Positions 51,216 to 62,468 are shown, counted from the stretch's first letter. The stretch is 64,000 bases of DNA from Ureibacillus thermophilus (GCF_042657185.1 NZ_JBHSNN010000047.1); one strand, 5' to 3'. Translations and numbers: made by a program. The notes: a model not told the origin generated them from the sequence alone.

Positions 51216-52554
51216 ATGAAACATCGATATCTTCCAATGACGGAACAAGATAAACAAGAAATGCTTGCTACAATCGGGGTAGAAAGCATTGACGATTTAT
51301 TTTCGGACATTCCAGAAGAGGTTCGTTTTAAAGGGCTTTACAATATTAAAGAGGCAATCTCTGAGTCTGCATTATTGAAAGAACTAAAAGCATTAGCAGA
51401 TAAAAATACGAATACGGAAACGGCTGTTTCATTTTTAGGTGCAGGCGTCTACAATCACTATAAACCTGCCATCGTTGATCACGTCATTTCCCGTTCTGAA
51501 TTTTACACAGCTTACACGCCTTACCAGCCGGAAATTTCACAAGGGGAATTGCAGGCAATTTTTGAATTCCAAACGATGATTGCCGAATTAACGGGCATGG
51601 ATTTGGCAAACTCCTCTATGTATGATGGCGGAACGGCGCTCGCTGAAGCAGGGATGCTTGCCGCTGGTTCAACTCGACGCAAAAAACTTATCGTTTCTGA
51701 AGCGATTCATCCGGAATACCGTGAAGTGGTGAAAACATATGCTTACGGCCAATCCATTGAAGTAGTGGAAGCGCCAATCAAGGATGGAGCCACAGATATC
51801 GAAGCGCTTAAGTCCCTGCTTGATGAGCAAACAGCCGGGGTGATGGTACAGTATCCAAACTTCTTTGGTCAAATTGAAGATATTAAAAAAATCGGCGACC
51901 TTGCTCATGAAGCAAAAGCGTTATTCATCGTTTCAGCTAATCCGCTTGCATTAGGCATTTTAACGCCTCCTGGAAAACTTGGTGCGGATATTACCGTTGG
52001 AGATGTGCAGCCATTTGGGATTCCTGAAAATTTTGGTGGGCCGCACTGCGGATATTTTGCCACAACTTCCAAATTAATGCGGAAAGTTCCAGGGCGTCTT
52101 GTCGGTCAAACGGTAGACCAAGAAGGCCGTCGCGGCTTCGTGTTGACATTGCAGGCCCGCGAGCAGCATATTCGCCGTGAGAAGGCAACTTCCAACATTT
52201 GCTCCAACCAAGCATTGCTTGCCCTTGCTGCTTCTGTTGCAATGACGGCATTAGGCAAACGGGGCATTCAAGAAATGGCAACGCAAAATATTATGAAAAC
52301 TCGTTATGCAAAAAATGCATTTGAACAAGCTGGCTTTACCGTTCCATTCCAAGGTTCTCACTTCAACGAAATCGTTGTGAAGGTCAATAAGCCAGTAAGT
52401 GAAATCAATCAAAAATTATTAGAAAAAGGCATTATTGGCGGCTACGATTTAGGCCGTGATTATCCGCAGTTAGAAAACCATGTGCTAATCGCTGTTACAG
52501 AATTGCGTACGAAAGAAGAAATCGACCAACTCGTACAGGAAATGGGGGCTTACA

Positions 52555-52562
<8 letters not shown>
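51216..52562 (+). CDS. gcvPA: Glycine dehydrogenase (decarboxylating) subunit 1
   Basis: A 448-residue N-terminal half of the P protein, split in two as in Bacillales. Family segments include HRYLPMTEQDKQEML, FLGAGVYNHYKPAIVDHV, YTPYQPEISQGELQ and GPHCGYFAT. It works with GcvPB to decarboxylate glycine. The stop overlaps gcvPB by eight bases. Confidence 0.97.
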
Positions 52563-54018
<1,456 letters not shown>

Positions 54019-54060
54019 TAAAAAATATCCATGAGCTTAGCCCTCATGGATATTTTTATA
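54019..54060. terminator. Terminator of the gcv operon
   Basis: AAAAATATCCATGAG / CTCATGGATATTTTT stem, 15 base pairs; symmetrical and probably active on both strands. Confidence 0.88.
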
Positions 54061-54115
54061 TGATTTTTATATGTTTTCATAAGATAGACGTATCAGAATA
54101 AACATAACGAGAAAG

Positions 54116-54502
54116 TTAATTTTTTGTTTTCACTTTTCCTGTCCAAGTTTTAAAACCGCCTTGTAGTTGATAAAGCTGGTTGTAGCCTTTTTTCTTTAAG
54201 AATAAAGCTGCCCGGGAACTTCTTGTCATATTTTGGCAATATAAATAGACAGGTAAATCTGGTCGAATTTCTTTGTAACGTTGACGCAATTGGGTGAAAG
54301 GAATATTGCGAGCCCCTAAAATGTGGCCCGATTCGAATTCTTTTGTTTCGCGAACGTCAATCAACTGAGCTTTTCGATAGCCTTTAATAAATTCCTCCTG
54401 CGTCAAATTTGTGACAGCTTTTTTCAATCGGAATGAGCTAATGAGTACATAGATAATGATAGCACCTAGTATAATTGCAATCGTATATAATACTGTTGCC
54501 AC
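54116..54502 (-). CDS. yqhL: Membrane-anchored rhodanese-like protein, YqhL-like
   Basis: A 128-residue protein: one N-terminal membrane segment (LYTIAIILGAIIIYVLISSF) and a rhodanese domain with DVRETKEFESGHILGARNIP. The active-site loop is YLYCQNMTRSS, with the sulfur-carrying cysteine present. It is expected to transfer sulfane sulfur at the membrane. The GTG at 54502 is preferred because AGGAGAT is eight bases upstream. B. subtilis yqhL also sits between gcv and lipM. Confidence 0.85.
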   Translation of the reverse strand: MATVLYTIAIILGAIIIYVLISSFRLKKAVTNLTQEEFIKGYRKAQLIDVRETKEFESGHILGARNIPFTQLRQRYKEIRPDLPVYLYCQNMTRSSRAALFLKKKGYNQLYQLQGGFKTWTGKVKTKN

Positions 54503-54698
54503 TTCAAAATATCTCCTTTCTATTACAAGAACATTATAAATAAGAATAGGGCATAATGCTAGGAATTTCTTTAGCCTCAATGATTGATAGCCATTTATAA
54601 ATATTGCTCACACACTTTGTTTTACACAGAGATTTAAACGATCGCAAAACTCCCTGGAATTGGGGAAATCATGCAGATGTACTATTGAAAAACATAAT

Positions 54699-54746
54699 CC
54701 AATCAAAAGAGCCGAAACGATTCATCGTTCGGCCTTTTTGATTGGG
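54699..54746. terminator. Long terminator-like hairpin in the yqhL-formamidase gap
   Basis: CCAATCAAAA(g)AGCCGA arms pair with TCGGCCTTTTTGATTGG. It lies in the 446-base gap 54503-54948, which otherwise has no convincing gene; the hairpin could end transcription of the downstream formamidase gene on the minus strand. Confidence 0.65.
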
Positions 54747-54948
54747 TCTATTGTATATAGTTGGAAAGATTTTTTTAGAACATCAATTTTGCCGGAAGTT
54801 GACAACGACTTTTCTATATAGGAATTGAAATAAACGGGAATATCTTAAAATACTGTTTGACAAAGAATGTGGGAAGCGAATAACTGGATGAAATAGGATG
54901 GTTATTTTGGTCGAGATGAGAGATTCCAATCATCAGAAGTTGAAATGG

Positions 54949-56277
54949 CTATTTTTCAGTTTCATATTGTTCTTCGGCTAATTCGAGCAGATTCAATTTT
55001 TGTAACTTGTTCTTTGGAATCAAGAAGGTTGCTGTCACAACACCTGGATGGCGTCCAATTTCGATTGATCCATTAATTGTAGCGCGGTTCATGACTTCAG
55101 GTACCGACATATCCAATAAATTGGCTGCACGGTTTAATGCGTTGTCTGTTGCGATGTTTAAGTTTTCACCCGTACCAATAAAGGAAAGAGGGAGAGATTC
55201 CTCAAGGGTTTCAAAGCCAAACGTTTTTGCCAATTTTTGTGCGGCAATGAGTTCTTCTTTTGAAAATGGTTTGGCTGTGTATGGTAAATCTTCTATATTT
55301 GGTAGTAAAATCGGTCCTTCAATGGTCAATCCTTTTAATACATGTACTTCCAGTTCCACAAGTCCCGCAACGTCTGTTGTATGACCGGCGATTTCTCCAT
55401 CCCCTTGCATTGCGTGCATATCTCCCACATAAACGCCACCACCCGGAACTTTTACCGGACAAATAAGGATGGCTCCTTGACGTACCCGGCTTATATCCAT
55501 ATGACCATCTGTACGGTGTGTATCCAATTCCTCTTTTGTTACGCTGTATTCGTGGGGTGCTCCAATTAAAAAGGATCCGAAGTCTCCAGCGTTGTGTGAA
55601 TCAGGCAAGGCAATTGAAGGGGTTGTCCCTAATTGTCCCAGAAATGGGCGCATTCGAGCGATGGCACCGACTAAGTCGCCTGGAGCAAAAGTGGTAATGG
55701 GGTTTTGCTGAGAGTTTTCAGGAATACGCATATATTTGTATGATTGTTCAGCGATTTTTTCTGCCGTTTCTTTTGGTACTGTGACACCAATGGGAACTTT
55801 GGGATGGAAGGTCATAGTGTAGCCATGATCGATTTTAAAAGGTGAAGCTTCTGATCCACAGTTGGCACATCGTACAGCTGATTGGCCGATTCCTTTTAAT
55901 ACTGTCTTTGGTGCAATTTCTCCACAATTCGGGCATTTTCCAGCTACAAACGGATCGCCGATGAAACGATCTGAAATTGTCACATCATGACCGGATGCTG
56001 TGGCGATTGATTTCACTTCGATGGATTTGATTTTTATGGCAATCGCGTCACCAACTTCAGCACCTTCAACATATACAGGTTTTGTTACTTCATGTCCACC
56101 GCGAATCGATGGCGTAATCATCGGACCCCAACAACCGGGGGCGGTATTTGCAATAATTGTGCCACCATCACGTACAGGTCCCAGCATTTCATCTTCAGGA
56201 TTTAAAATGCCGTTTGTAAATTGGTTGACGAATAGCGTTTCTACCGCTTTCGCAGCAGTATGTGTTTTTCTAGACAT
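54949..56277 (-). CDS. fmdA: Acetamidase/formamidase-family protein (formamidase-like)
   Basis: A 442-residue protein of the FmdA_AmdA family, close to the formamidase type in length, which hydrolyses formamide to formate and ammonia. Seen segments are APGCWGPMITPSIRGGHEV near the N-terminus, CPNCGE and CANCGS (a four-cysteine zinc-like knuckle near 115-145), LPDSHNAGDFGSFLIGA and GDMHAMQGDGEIAGHTTDV. The ATG at 56277 follows AAAGGGG. The formate product could feed Fhs at 7.4 kb. It is monocistronic; no transporter or regulator gene is adjacent. Confidence 0.88.
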   Translation of the reverse strand: MSRKTHTAAKAVETLFVNQFTNGILNPEDEMLGPVRDGGTIIANTAPGCWGPMITPSIRGGHEVTKPVYVEGAEVGDAIAIKIKSIEVKSIATASGHDVTISDRFIGDPFVAGKCPNCGEIAPKTVLKGIGQSAVRCANCGSEASPFKIDHGYTMTFHPKVPIGVTVPKETAEKIAEQSYKYMRIPENSQQNPITTFAPGDLVGAIARMRPFLGQLGTTPSIALPDSHNAGDFGSFLIGAPHEYSVTKEELDTHRTDGHMDISRVRQGAILICPVKVPGGGVYVGDMHAMQGDGEIAGHTTDVAGLVELEVHVLKGLTIEGPILLPNIEDLPYTAKPFSKEELIAAQKLAKTFGFETLEESLPLSFIGTGENLNIATDNALNRAANLLDMSVPEVMNRATINGSIEIGRHPGVVTATFLIPKNKLQKLNLLELAEEQYETEK

Positions 56278-56575
56278 TTGATTAGCCCCTTTCAAAATAA
56301 ATTAATATAACTTATATTACCATTTTTTTATAAGTTGTAAAACTATTTAGAATATTTTATATTTTGAGTTTTGCAGATGAATACCAAATGAAATTTTCAT
56401 TCGTCTTTCGAAGTGAATTCTATCAACTATATAAAACCTTTTATTCGTGTCGATATTAACTTTTGGAATTGAGGTTACTTACCTTATATGAAAGTAACAA
56501 AAAACAAAGAAGTAATAGAATAAGTGTTCTTTTTTTATGTAAAAAATAATTAAAAATCCGATGCAGTCATCTCTG

Positions 56576-56716
56576 TTAAATGCTGTCTAATTGTTTAAGT
56601 TCAACTTTTTGATCTAAGCTAAATGGAATGTTTTTGGTGCAAGCTACATAATTCATTTGAGCTCTTTCAATTTCCTGTTCTAAGAAAGTGGCATTCGTCC
56701 ATTCAGTTTGATACAA
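56576..56716 (-). pseudogene. Possible Spo0E-like small protein or remnant
   Basis: In the 465-base gap between formamidase and lipM, the minus strand can be read for 46 residues from TTG 56716. The run FLEQEIERAQMNYVACTKNI then LDQKVELKQLDSI matches the general two-helix layout of Spo0E-type aspartyl-phosphate phosphatases, but the usual SQxLD motif is changed to KQLD. No ribosome site is present. The rest of the gap is AT-rich with nothing further recognised. Confidence 0.35.
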
Positions 56717-56742
56717 TGAGTTAGTTGTGAGGTGGGAAACGA

Positions 56743-57573
56743 ATGAAAACAAAATGGTATTTTATTAATTCGGGGCCATGCAGTCCATCTTATAATATGG
56801 CTTTAGATGAAGCGCTGCTTGATTTCCACAGCAAAGGGGAAATTCCGCCGGTGATTCGCTTTTATCAGTGGAATCCGCCGACGCTTTCCATCGGCTACTT
56901 CCAAAAGGTGCAGGATATCAATTTGGAAGCGTTAAAAGCGCAAAATATTGGGTTTGTCAGAAGACCGACCGGGGGAAGAGCCGTATTGCATGACAGTGAA
57001 TTAACATACAGCATCATCGTGACTGAACAATATCCAAACTTGCCTGAAACGGTGACAGAAGCTTATCGCTTTTTAAGTGAAGGTTTATTGAAAGGTTTCC
57101 ATAATTTGGGGTTGGATGCCTATTTCAGCATTCCGGATACTGGAGAGAAACAGGAAGCGTTGAAAAAGCCGAAAAGCGCGGTATGTTTTGATGCCCCAAG
57201 CTGGTATGAACTTGTTGTAGAAGGTAAAAAAGTCGCTGGCAGTGCACAAACTAGACAAAAAGGTGTTGTGTTGCAGCACGGTGCGATTTTATTGGACCTT
57301 GATGAGGACAAGCTGTTGTCTTTATTTAATTTTCCTTCAGAAGAAGCGAAAAATAGAATGCGCATCCATTTACCTGAGAGAGCCGTTGCCATCAACCGGC
57401 TCACAACCCGCCGAATTACCATTGAGGAATGCATTGATGCGTTCAAAAAAGGGTTTGAAGAGGCTTTGCAAATAGATTTAGTCCCATATGAATTGACAGA
57501 AGAACAAAAGAATTATGTAAGAAAAATTGAAGAAGAAAAGTATGCAAATGACGAGTGGAATTTTAGAAAATAA
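56743..57573 (+). CDS. lipM: Octanoyltransferase LipM
   Basis: A 276-residue protein of the lipoate-protein ligase A fold, length and motifs as B. subtilis LipM (YqhM). Octanoyl-binding sequences are RFYQWNPPTLSIGYFQ and FVRRPTGGRAVLHDSELTYS; the acyl-carrying cysteine is in SAVCFDAPSWYELVV and the lysine in KKVAGSAQTRQKG. It moves octanoate from acyl carrier protein to GcvH, the first step of lipoyl assembly. The ATG follows GAGGTGGG. Its closeness to gcv fits its use of GcvH. Confidence 0.92.
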   Translation: MKTKWYFINSGPCSPSYNMALDEALLDFHSKGEIPPVIRFYQWNPPTLSIGYFQKVQDINLEALKAQNIGFVRRPTGGRAVLHDSELTYSIIVTEQYPNLPETVTEAYRFLSEGLLKGFHNLGLDAYFSIPDTGEKQEALKKPKSAVCFDAPSWYELVVEGKKVAGSAQTRQKGVVLQHGAILLDLDEDKLLSLFNFPSEEAKNRMRIHLPERAVAINRLTTRRITIEECIDAFKKGFEEALQIDLVPYELTEEQKNYVRKIEEEKYANDEWNFRK

Positions 57574-57706
57574 ATGTCTAAAATTGCGATAAAAATTTAA
57601 CAATTTGCTCTAAAGCTAGATTTTTCAATGCATTCATAGATTTAATAAAAAATCAACTCTTGAAAGGTCTCTCAATATGAGGTAATCTTTTTTAAGTAAT
57701 TACAAC

Positions 57707-57754
57707 TAACAATATATTGTATGTTCTTTTCAGTGGACATACAATATATTGTAT
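57707..57754 (+). promoter_or_regulatory. Two NrdR boxes upstream of nrdJ
   Basis: Two palindromes share the core CAATATATTG, at 57710-57719 and 57742-57751; the second is extended to the perfect 16-mer ATACAATATATTGTAT. Centres are 32 bases apart, about three helical turns, the typical arrangement of NrdR boxes. The two halves can also pair with each other as a long hairpin. Confidence 0.75.
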
Positions 57755-57816
57755 TTTATTGTTTTAATACGGTATTATTTTAGATAAATTATAGATGTAC
57801 TAAGGGAGGCTGGCAG

Positions 57817-60375
57817 ATGGTAATGACGTATACGACCATCCTCATTGATCAATTGAACAAGGATATAGAGCAATTTCCGCAAGTCCATCCGATAACTCCG
57901 GATATGCACATTACGCATAAAGGTGTATCGAGACTTGTCATGATTGACCGATATTCCTTCAAGGATACGGAAAAAAAGACATTAAAGCCTGGAGATTTTG
58001 TCGTTTTGACGATTAAAGAAGATCCAAAATTTCCAGCCCGCGGTTTAGGGTATATTCAATCAATTGATTGGGAAGACAATAAAGCGGAAATTTTAATTGA
58101 AGAGGAATATCGCAATGTGCTGGATGATCCGAAAGAACAGGAAACAGGCATCATTGTACGTTCCCTTGATGTCATTGAAAAACCGCTTGAAATTTTTTAT
58201 GAACAGATTGCAAAACGAAATGCTACTGGTTTAGCGGCTGTTGAAAAAACGGAAGAGAAGCGCAAAGAATGGTTCCAAAAGTTTTATGAACAATTAGCTT
58301 CGTTGAAATTTGTGCCAGCCGGACGAGTTCTTTACGGTGCAGGTTCAGGTAAACAAGTTACATATTTCAACTGCTATGTAATGCCTTTCGTTCCTGATAG
58401 CCGTGAAGGAATCAGCGAACATCGCAAAAAAGTAATGGAAATAATGAGCCGTGGCGGCGGTGTTGGGACAAATGGTTCCACATTAAGACCTCGCAACACC
58501 CTTGCAAGAGGAGTGAATGGCAGATCAAGCGGTTCTGTTTCATGGCTTGATGATATTGCGAAATTAACCCATCTTGTTGAACAAGGTGGATCCCGCCGTG
58601 GTGCTCAAATGATTATGCTTGCCGATTGGCATCCAGATATTGTGGAATTCATCATTTCCAAAATGCAAAATCCTCGTATTTTGCGTTATTTGATGGAAAA
58701 TATGGAAGATGAATCCATCATCCGTCATGCGAAAGAGAAGTTGAAATTCACTCCTTTAACTCCTCTCGAAGAAGCGATGTATCAAGGAATTGTGAACTAT
58801 AAAAATATTCCTGGTTTAGGAGGGTTCAGCGAGGCGATAATCAAGGAAGCGGAAGCAAAACTGCGCGATGGCGGAACCTACAGTGTGCATAATCCTGACT
58901 TTTTAACAGGCGCTAATATTTCCGTCACAATTACAAATGAGTTTATGGAAGCGGTGGAAAAAGATGAAGAATATCCGCTTCGATTCCCAGATGTGGAAAC
59001 TTACACGCCGGAAGAAATGGCGATTTACAACGAGAAATGGCACAAAATTGGCGACGTAAGAGAATGGGAAGCGCTTGGCTATCGGGTGCGCACTTATCGA
59101 AAAATCCGAGCAAGAGAGTTATGGAAACTCATCAACATCTGTGCAACTTATGCAGCAGAGCCAGGTATTTTCTTCATCGATAATGCTAATGAAATGACAA
59201 ATGCCCGCGCTTACGGCCAAAAAGTGGTGGCAACAAACCCATGCGGTGAACAGCCATTAGCGCCATATTCAGTATGTAACTTAGCAGCCATCAATTTGGC
59301 AAATTTTGCATTGAAAGACCAAAAAACAGTCGATTTTGAAGCATTAAAAGAAACAGTGCGCGTCGGCGTCCGCATGCAAGACAACGTCATCGATGCAACG
59401 CCGTATTTCCTTGAGGAAAATCGCAAACAAGCCCTTGGAGAGCGACGTGTTGGCCTTGGCGTTATGGGCTTAGCAGATTTACTCATTTACTGCGAAAAAG
59501 AATACGGTTCGAAAGAAGGCAATGAGCTGGTTGATAAAGTGTTTGAAACGATTGCAACTACCGCTTATGAAACGTCCATTGAACTTGCAAAAGAACGCGG
59601 CAGCTTCCCATTTTTAGTAGGTGAAACGGAAGAAGAAACTAAACGGTTGCGTGAAGCTTTCATCAACACTGGCTATATGAAGCGCATGCCGGAACATATT
59701 CGTCAAGGAGTGCTTGAACACGGCATTCGCAATTCTCACTTGCTCACAGTTGCGCCGACTGGTTCAACAGGAACAATGGTTGGAGTAGCAACGGGCTTAG
59801 AACCTTACTTCTCCTTCGTATACTATCGTTCTGGCCGCTTAGGAAAATTCATCGAAGTGAAGGCGGAAATCGTTCAAGAATACTTGAAAGAACATCCAGA
59901 AGCAGATGAACACAACTTGCCACATTGGTTTGTCACAGCGATGGATTTAACACCGGAAGCCCATGCAGACGTACAATGCATCATTCAGCGTTGGGTGGAT
60001 TCTTCCATCTCCAAAACGGTGAATGCGCCAAAAGGATACACGGTGGAACAAGTACAAAAAGTGTACGAACGCTTATATAAAGGCGGAGCAAAAGGCGGAA
60101 CAGTTTACGTGGACGGCAGCCGCGATTCACAAGTTTTAACATTAAAAGCGGAAATGACTCATGAAGAACAGTTAACATTTGAGGAATTGGAAGACGAAAC
60201 GATTGAAAAACCGGTTGTGCTAGTTGAAACGATTGCGCCGCTTCAACAAACAAATGTGAAAATCGGTTCAGAAGTAGGCGATACTTGTCCTGTCTGCCGC
60301 CAAGGTACAGTGGAAGAGATTGGTGGATGCAACACTTGCACAGTTTGCGGTGCGCAGTTGAAATGTGGTTTGTAA
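57817..60375 (+). CDS. nrdJ: Adenosylcobalamin-dependent ribonucleotide reductase (class II)
   Basis: An 852-residue class II ribonucleotide reductase, making deoxyribonucleotides with coenzyme B12. Active-site elements are NCYVMPF (near 190), VATNPCGEQPLAPYSVCNLA (near 470-490, with the cysteine radical and glutamate), and APTGSTGTMVGVATGLEPYF. The C-terminal tail has zinc-like pairs CPVC and CNTCTVC plus the shuttle cysteine near the end (LKCGL). The ATG follows AAGGGAGG. Two NrdR boxes lie upstream; no cobalamin riboswitch was seen in the 243-base leader region. Confidence 0.94.
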   Translation: MVMTYTTILIDQLNKDIEQFPQVHPITPDMHITHKGVSRLVMIDRYSFKDTEKKTLKPGDFVVLTIKEDPKFPARGLGYIQSIDWEDNKAEILIEEEYRNVLDDPKEQETGIIVRSLDVIEKPLEIFYEQIAKRNATGLAAVEKTEEKRKEWFQKFYEQLASLKFVPAGRVLYGAGSGKQVTYFNCYVMPFVPDSREGISEHRKKVMEIMSRGGGVGTNGSTLRPRNTLARGVNGRSSGSVSWLDDIAKLTHLVEQGGSRRGAQMIMLADWHPDIVEFIISKMQNPRILRYLMENMEDESIIRHAKEKLKFTPLTPLEEAMYQGIVNYKNIPGLGGFSEAIIKEAEAKLRDGGTYSVHNPDFLTGANISVTITNEFMEAVEKDEEYPLRFPDVETYTPEEMAIYNEKWHKIGDVREWEALGYRVRTYRKIRARELWKLINICATYAAEPGIFFIDNANEMTNARAYGQKVVATNPCGEQPLAPYSVCNLAAINLANFALKDQKTVDFEALKETVRVGVRMQDNVIDATPYFLEENRKQALGERRVGLGVMGLADLLIYCEKEYGSKEGNELVDKVFETIATTAYETSIELAKERGSFPFLVGETEEETKRLREAFINTGYMKRMPEHIRQGVLEHGIRNSHLLTVAPTGSTGTMVGVATGLEPYFSFVYYRSGRLGKFIEVKAEIVQEYLKEHPEADEHNLPHWFVTAMDLTPEAHADVQCIIQRWVDSSISKTVNAPKGYTVEQVQKVYERLYKGGAKGGTVYVDGSRDSQVLTLKAEMTHEEQLTFEELEDETIEKPVVLVETIAPLQQTNVKIGSEVGDTCPVCRQGTVEEIGGCNTCTVCGAQLKCGL

Positions 60376-60387
60376 TATCATAAAATA

Positions 60388-60428
60388 TATCCCCTTTAGA
60401 TTTGATGGATCTAAAGGGGATTTTTATG
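60388..60428 (+). terminator. Terminator after nrdJ
   Basis: TATCCCCTTTAGAT / ATCTAAAGGGGAT stem, T-run. Confidence 0.87.
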
Positions 60429-60445
60429 TTTATTTTTCCTATTTT

Positions 60446-60590
60446 GCGATTATCCGAGATGGAGTAAGGCTAATTTTTCACCTGGCGATTATCTTTATGG
60501 TTTTTGCCAATGTGGCGATTATTTATCACATCTTGGCGATTATCCGACAGCATGAAGGGACAGTTTTTAATCCTAACGATTATCTTTCAC
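60446..60590 (+). repeat. Degenerate GCGATTAT(C) repeat array
   Basis: The motif GCGATTAT occurs at 60446, 60485, 60515 and 60536, and as ACGATTAT at 60576, usually preceded by TG and followed by C/T. Intervals are 39, 30, 21 and 40 bases. The spacers differ in sequence, so it is not a CRISPR array. No coding role is apparent. Confidence 0.6.
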
Positions 60591-60593
60591 GAT

Positions 60594-60802
60594 AACTGGC
60601 GGAAAAGAAAATTTCACGTAAAGCCTCTTGTGCCCGTAACGTTGTTCAACGTCCTTTCAATCATATCGTTAGGCTATGTGGAAAGAACTCTGTATTGGAA
60701 AAGGTGTTCTATACATATATCGTTTATGTTGTCCCAATCATTGTTTTAACAGCATTTCTCGAAACATACGTAGCTGGATTCCTATTTACAATGTTTCGAT
60801 AA
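60594..60802 (+). pseudogene. Remnant of a membrane protein gene (SpoIIM-like C-terminus)
   Basis: An open frame without a start reads from about 60594 to the stop at 60802. The last 35 residues, VLEKVFYTYIVYVVPIIVLT followed by AFLETYVAGFLF, look like the final helix of SpoIIM/DUF95-family membrane proteins, which often end in a similar AAFIE-type helix. The upstream part is not recognisable. The rest of the 674-base gap (60376-61049) holds the repeat array, a terminator and AT-rich DNA. Confidence 0.35.
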
Positions 60803-61049
60803 GGGTGGAACAAAATATGGTGAAGCTCAGTTCCCCCTATTTATCAATTCACGGCCTCAAGCTTTATAACAATTATAGATGTATAGTTTGATGCAACGTT
60901 TTCAAACTTTTCAACCTCTTATGTATGAAGAAACATAAGGAGTTTTTTATCAAATAATATTTTTTAAAAAGTTTTAAATTTTATTATAATATGTTCTTTT
61001 CAAAAAAAGATTTTTTATGATAAAAATAGTTTACAAGGGAGGAAATAAA

Positions 61050-62420
61050 ATGAAAAACTATAAAGAAATCGAACAACGACTGCTTACATTTTTATCAAAA
61101 GAACAAGTAACAACGAACGAAACGGTTCGGCAGCTTCATGGACAAGATGAATCTTATCACACACCAGCCTTGCCTGATCTTGTTGTATTCCCTCGTTCAA
61201 CGGAAGAAGTGAGTAAGATTTTAAAAATCGCCAACGAATATGAAGTGCCTGTAACTCCCTTTGGGGCAGGTTCTAGCTTAGAAGGCCATGTGATTCCTTA
61301 TGAGGGCGGCATTTCCATCGATTTTAATGAAATGAATCAAATTCTTGAAATAGATCCGGAAAGCTTTATTGTACGCGTACAGCCAGGAGTTCGGCGTGTG
61401 CAATTAAATAAAGAGCTGAAAAAATATGGTTTGTTTTTCTCGGTTGACCCAGGTGCAGATGCAACGTTGGGCGGAATGGCTGCGACGAATGCCAGCGGAA
61501 CAACAGCCGTAAAATATGGCGTGATGCGCGACCAAGTATTGGATTTGGAAGTGGTATTGGCAAACGGCGACATTATTCATACAGGCAATAAAGCAAGAAA
61601 ATCCTCATCGGGCTTGCATTTAAATGGTTTATTTGTAGGTTCAGAAGGCATTTTGGGCTGTATTACAGAGCTTACATTAAAAGTCTATGGCATACCTGAA
61701 TTTGAAGTGGCAGGACGGGCAGTGTTCAAATCCACTCATGAAGCAGTGCAAGCGGTGACAGCTCTTAAACAGGCAGGCATTCCGATTGGCCGGGTGGAAT
61801 TCGTCGATGCGGAATCCATCCAAGTGGTGAATAAACACAGCGAAACCAATTATGCAGAAGCACCGACTCTATTTTTAGAGTTCCAAGGAAATGAAGCAGG
61901 CCTTCAAAGCGATATCGAATTTGCCAAAGAAGTGTTAAAAGAATTTGACTGCGAAGATATTCAATTTGAAAAAGATACGGCTGCCCGCAATACCCTCTGG
62001 CACGCGCGGCATAATTTGGCTTATGCATATAAACACGCATTTCCTGGAAGAAAGCTGATGACAACAGATGTATGTGTGCCAATCAATGAACTGGCTAACA
62101 GCATCGAATACGCCCGCTCTTTATTAGAAGAATTAAAAATTCACGGTGGCTTATTGGGCCATGTGGGTGATGGAAACTACCATGCCTGCATTATGATTGA
62201 TCTTAACGATGAAGAAGAAGTAGCCCGGGCTAAAAAATTTAATGAAATGATTGTAACAGATGCGATTAAACGCGGCGGCACATGCACGGGAGAACACGGT
62301 GTCGGCGTTGGAAAACGGATGTATCAGGAATTGGAACATCAAAATGCTCTCGAAGTCATGCGGGCGATTAAAAAAGCCCTCGATCCAAAAGGCATTTTAA
62401 ATCCAGGAAAAATTCTTTAA
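61050..62420 (+). CDS. FAD-binding oxidase, GlcD / D-lactate dehydrogenase-like
   Basis: A 456-residue flavoprotein of the FAD_binding_4 / FAD-oxidase_C type. The FAD domain includes FPRSTEEVSKILKIANEYEV, PFGAGSSLEGHVIP and ATLGGMAATNASGTTAVKYG; the C-terminal domain includes VCVPINELANSIEYAR, LGHVGDGNYHACIM and GEHGVGVGKR. Candidates are glycolate oxidase subunit GlcD or D-lactate dehydrogenase; no GlcE/GlcF partner is next to it, so a single-subunit 2-hydroxyacid oxidase is likely. The ATG at 61050 follows AAGGGAGG. Confidence 0.88.
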   Translation: MKNYKEIEQRLLTFLSKEQVTTNETVRQLHGQDESYHTPALPDLVVFPRSTEEVSKILKIANEYEVPVTPFGAGSSLEGHVIPYEGGISIDFNEMNQILEIDPESFIVRVQPGVRRVQLNKELKKYGLFFSVDPGADATLGGMAATNASGTTAVKYGVMRDQVLDLEVVLANGDIIHTGNKARKSSSGLHLNGLFVGSEGILGCITELTLKVYGIPEFEVAGRAVFKSTHEAVQAVTALKQAGIPIGRVEFVDAESIQVVNKHSETNYAEAPTLFLEFQGNEAGLQSDIEFAKEVLKEFDCEDIQFEKDTAARNTLWHARHNLAYAYKHAFPGRKLMTTDVCVPINELANSIEYARSLLEELKIHGGLLGHVGDGNYHACIMIDLNDEEEVARAKKFNEMIVTDAIKRGGTCTGEHGVGVGKRMYQELEHQNALEVMRAIKKALDPKGILNPGKIL

Positions 62421-62431
62421 TTGCAATCTTG

Positions 62432-62468
62432 GGACTGGATGGCTTGTTGTCATCAGTCCTTTTTTTTG
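62432..62468 (+). terminator. Rho-independent terminator
   Basis: GGACTGGATG / CATCAGTCC stem with an eight-T run. Confidence 0.8.

Noticed and set aside
57574..57816. Cobalamin riboswitch in front of nrdJ
   Set aside because: The region is short and lacks the B12-box pattern; the palindromes are better explained as NrdR boxes.
60446..60590. CRISPR array
   Set aside because: The repeated unit is only about 8-10 bases, intervals vary from 21 to 40, and there is no cas gene in the window.
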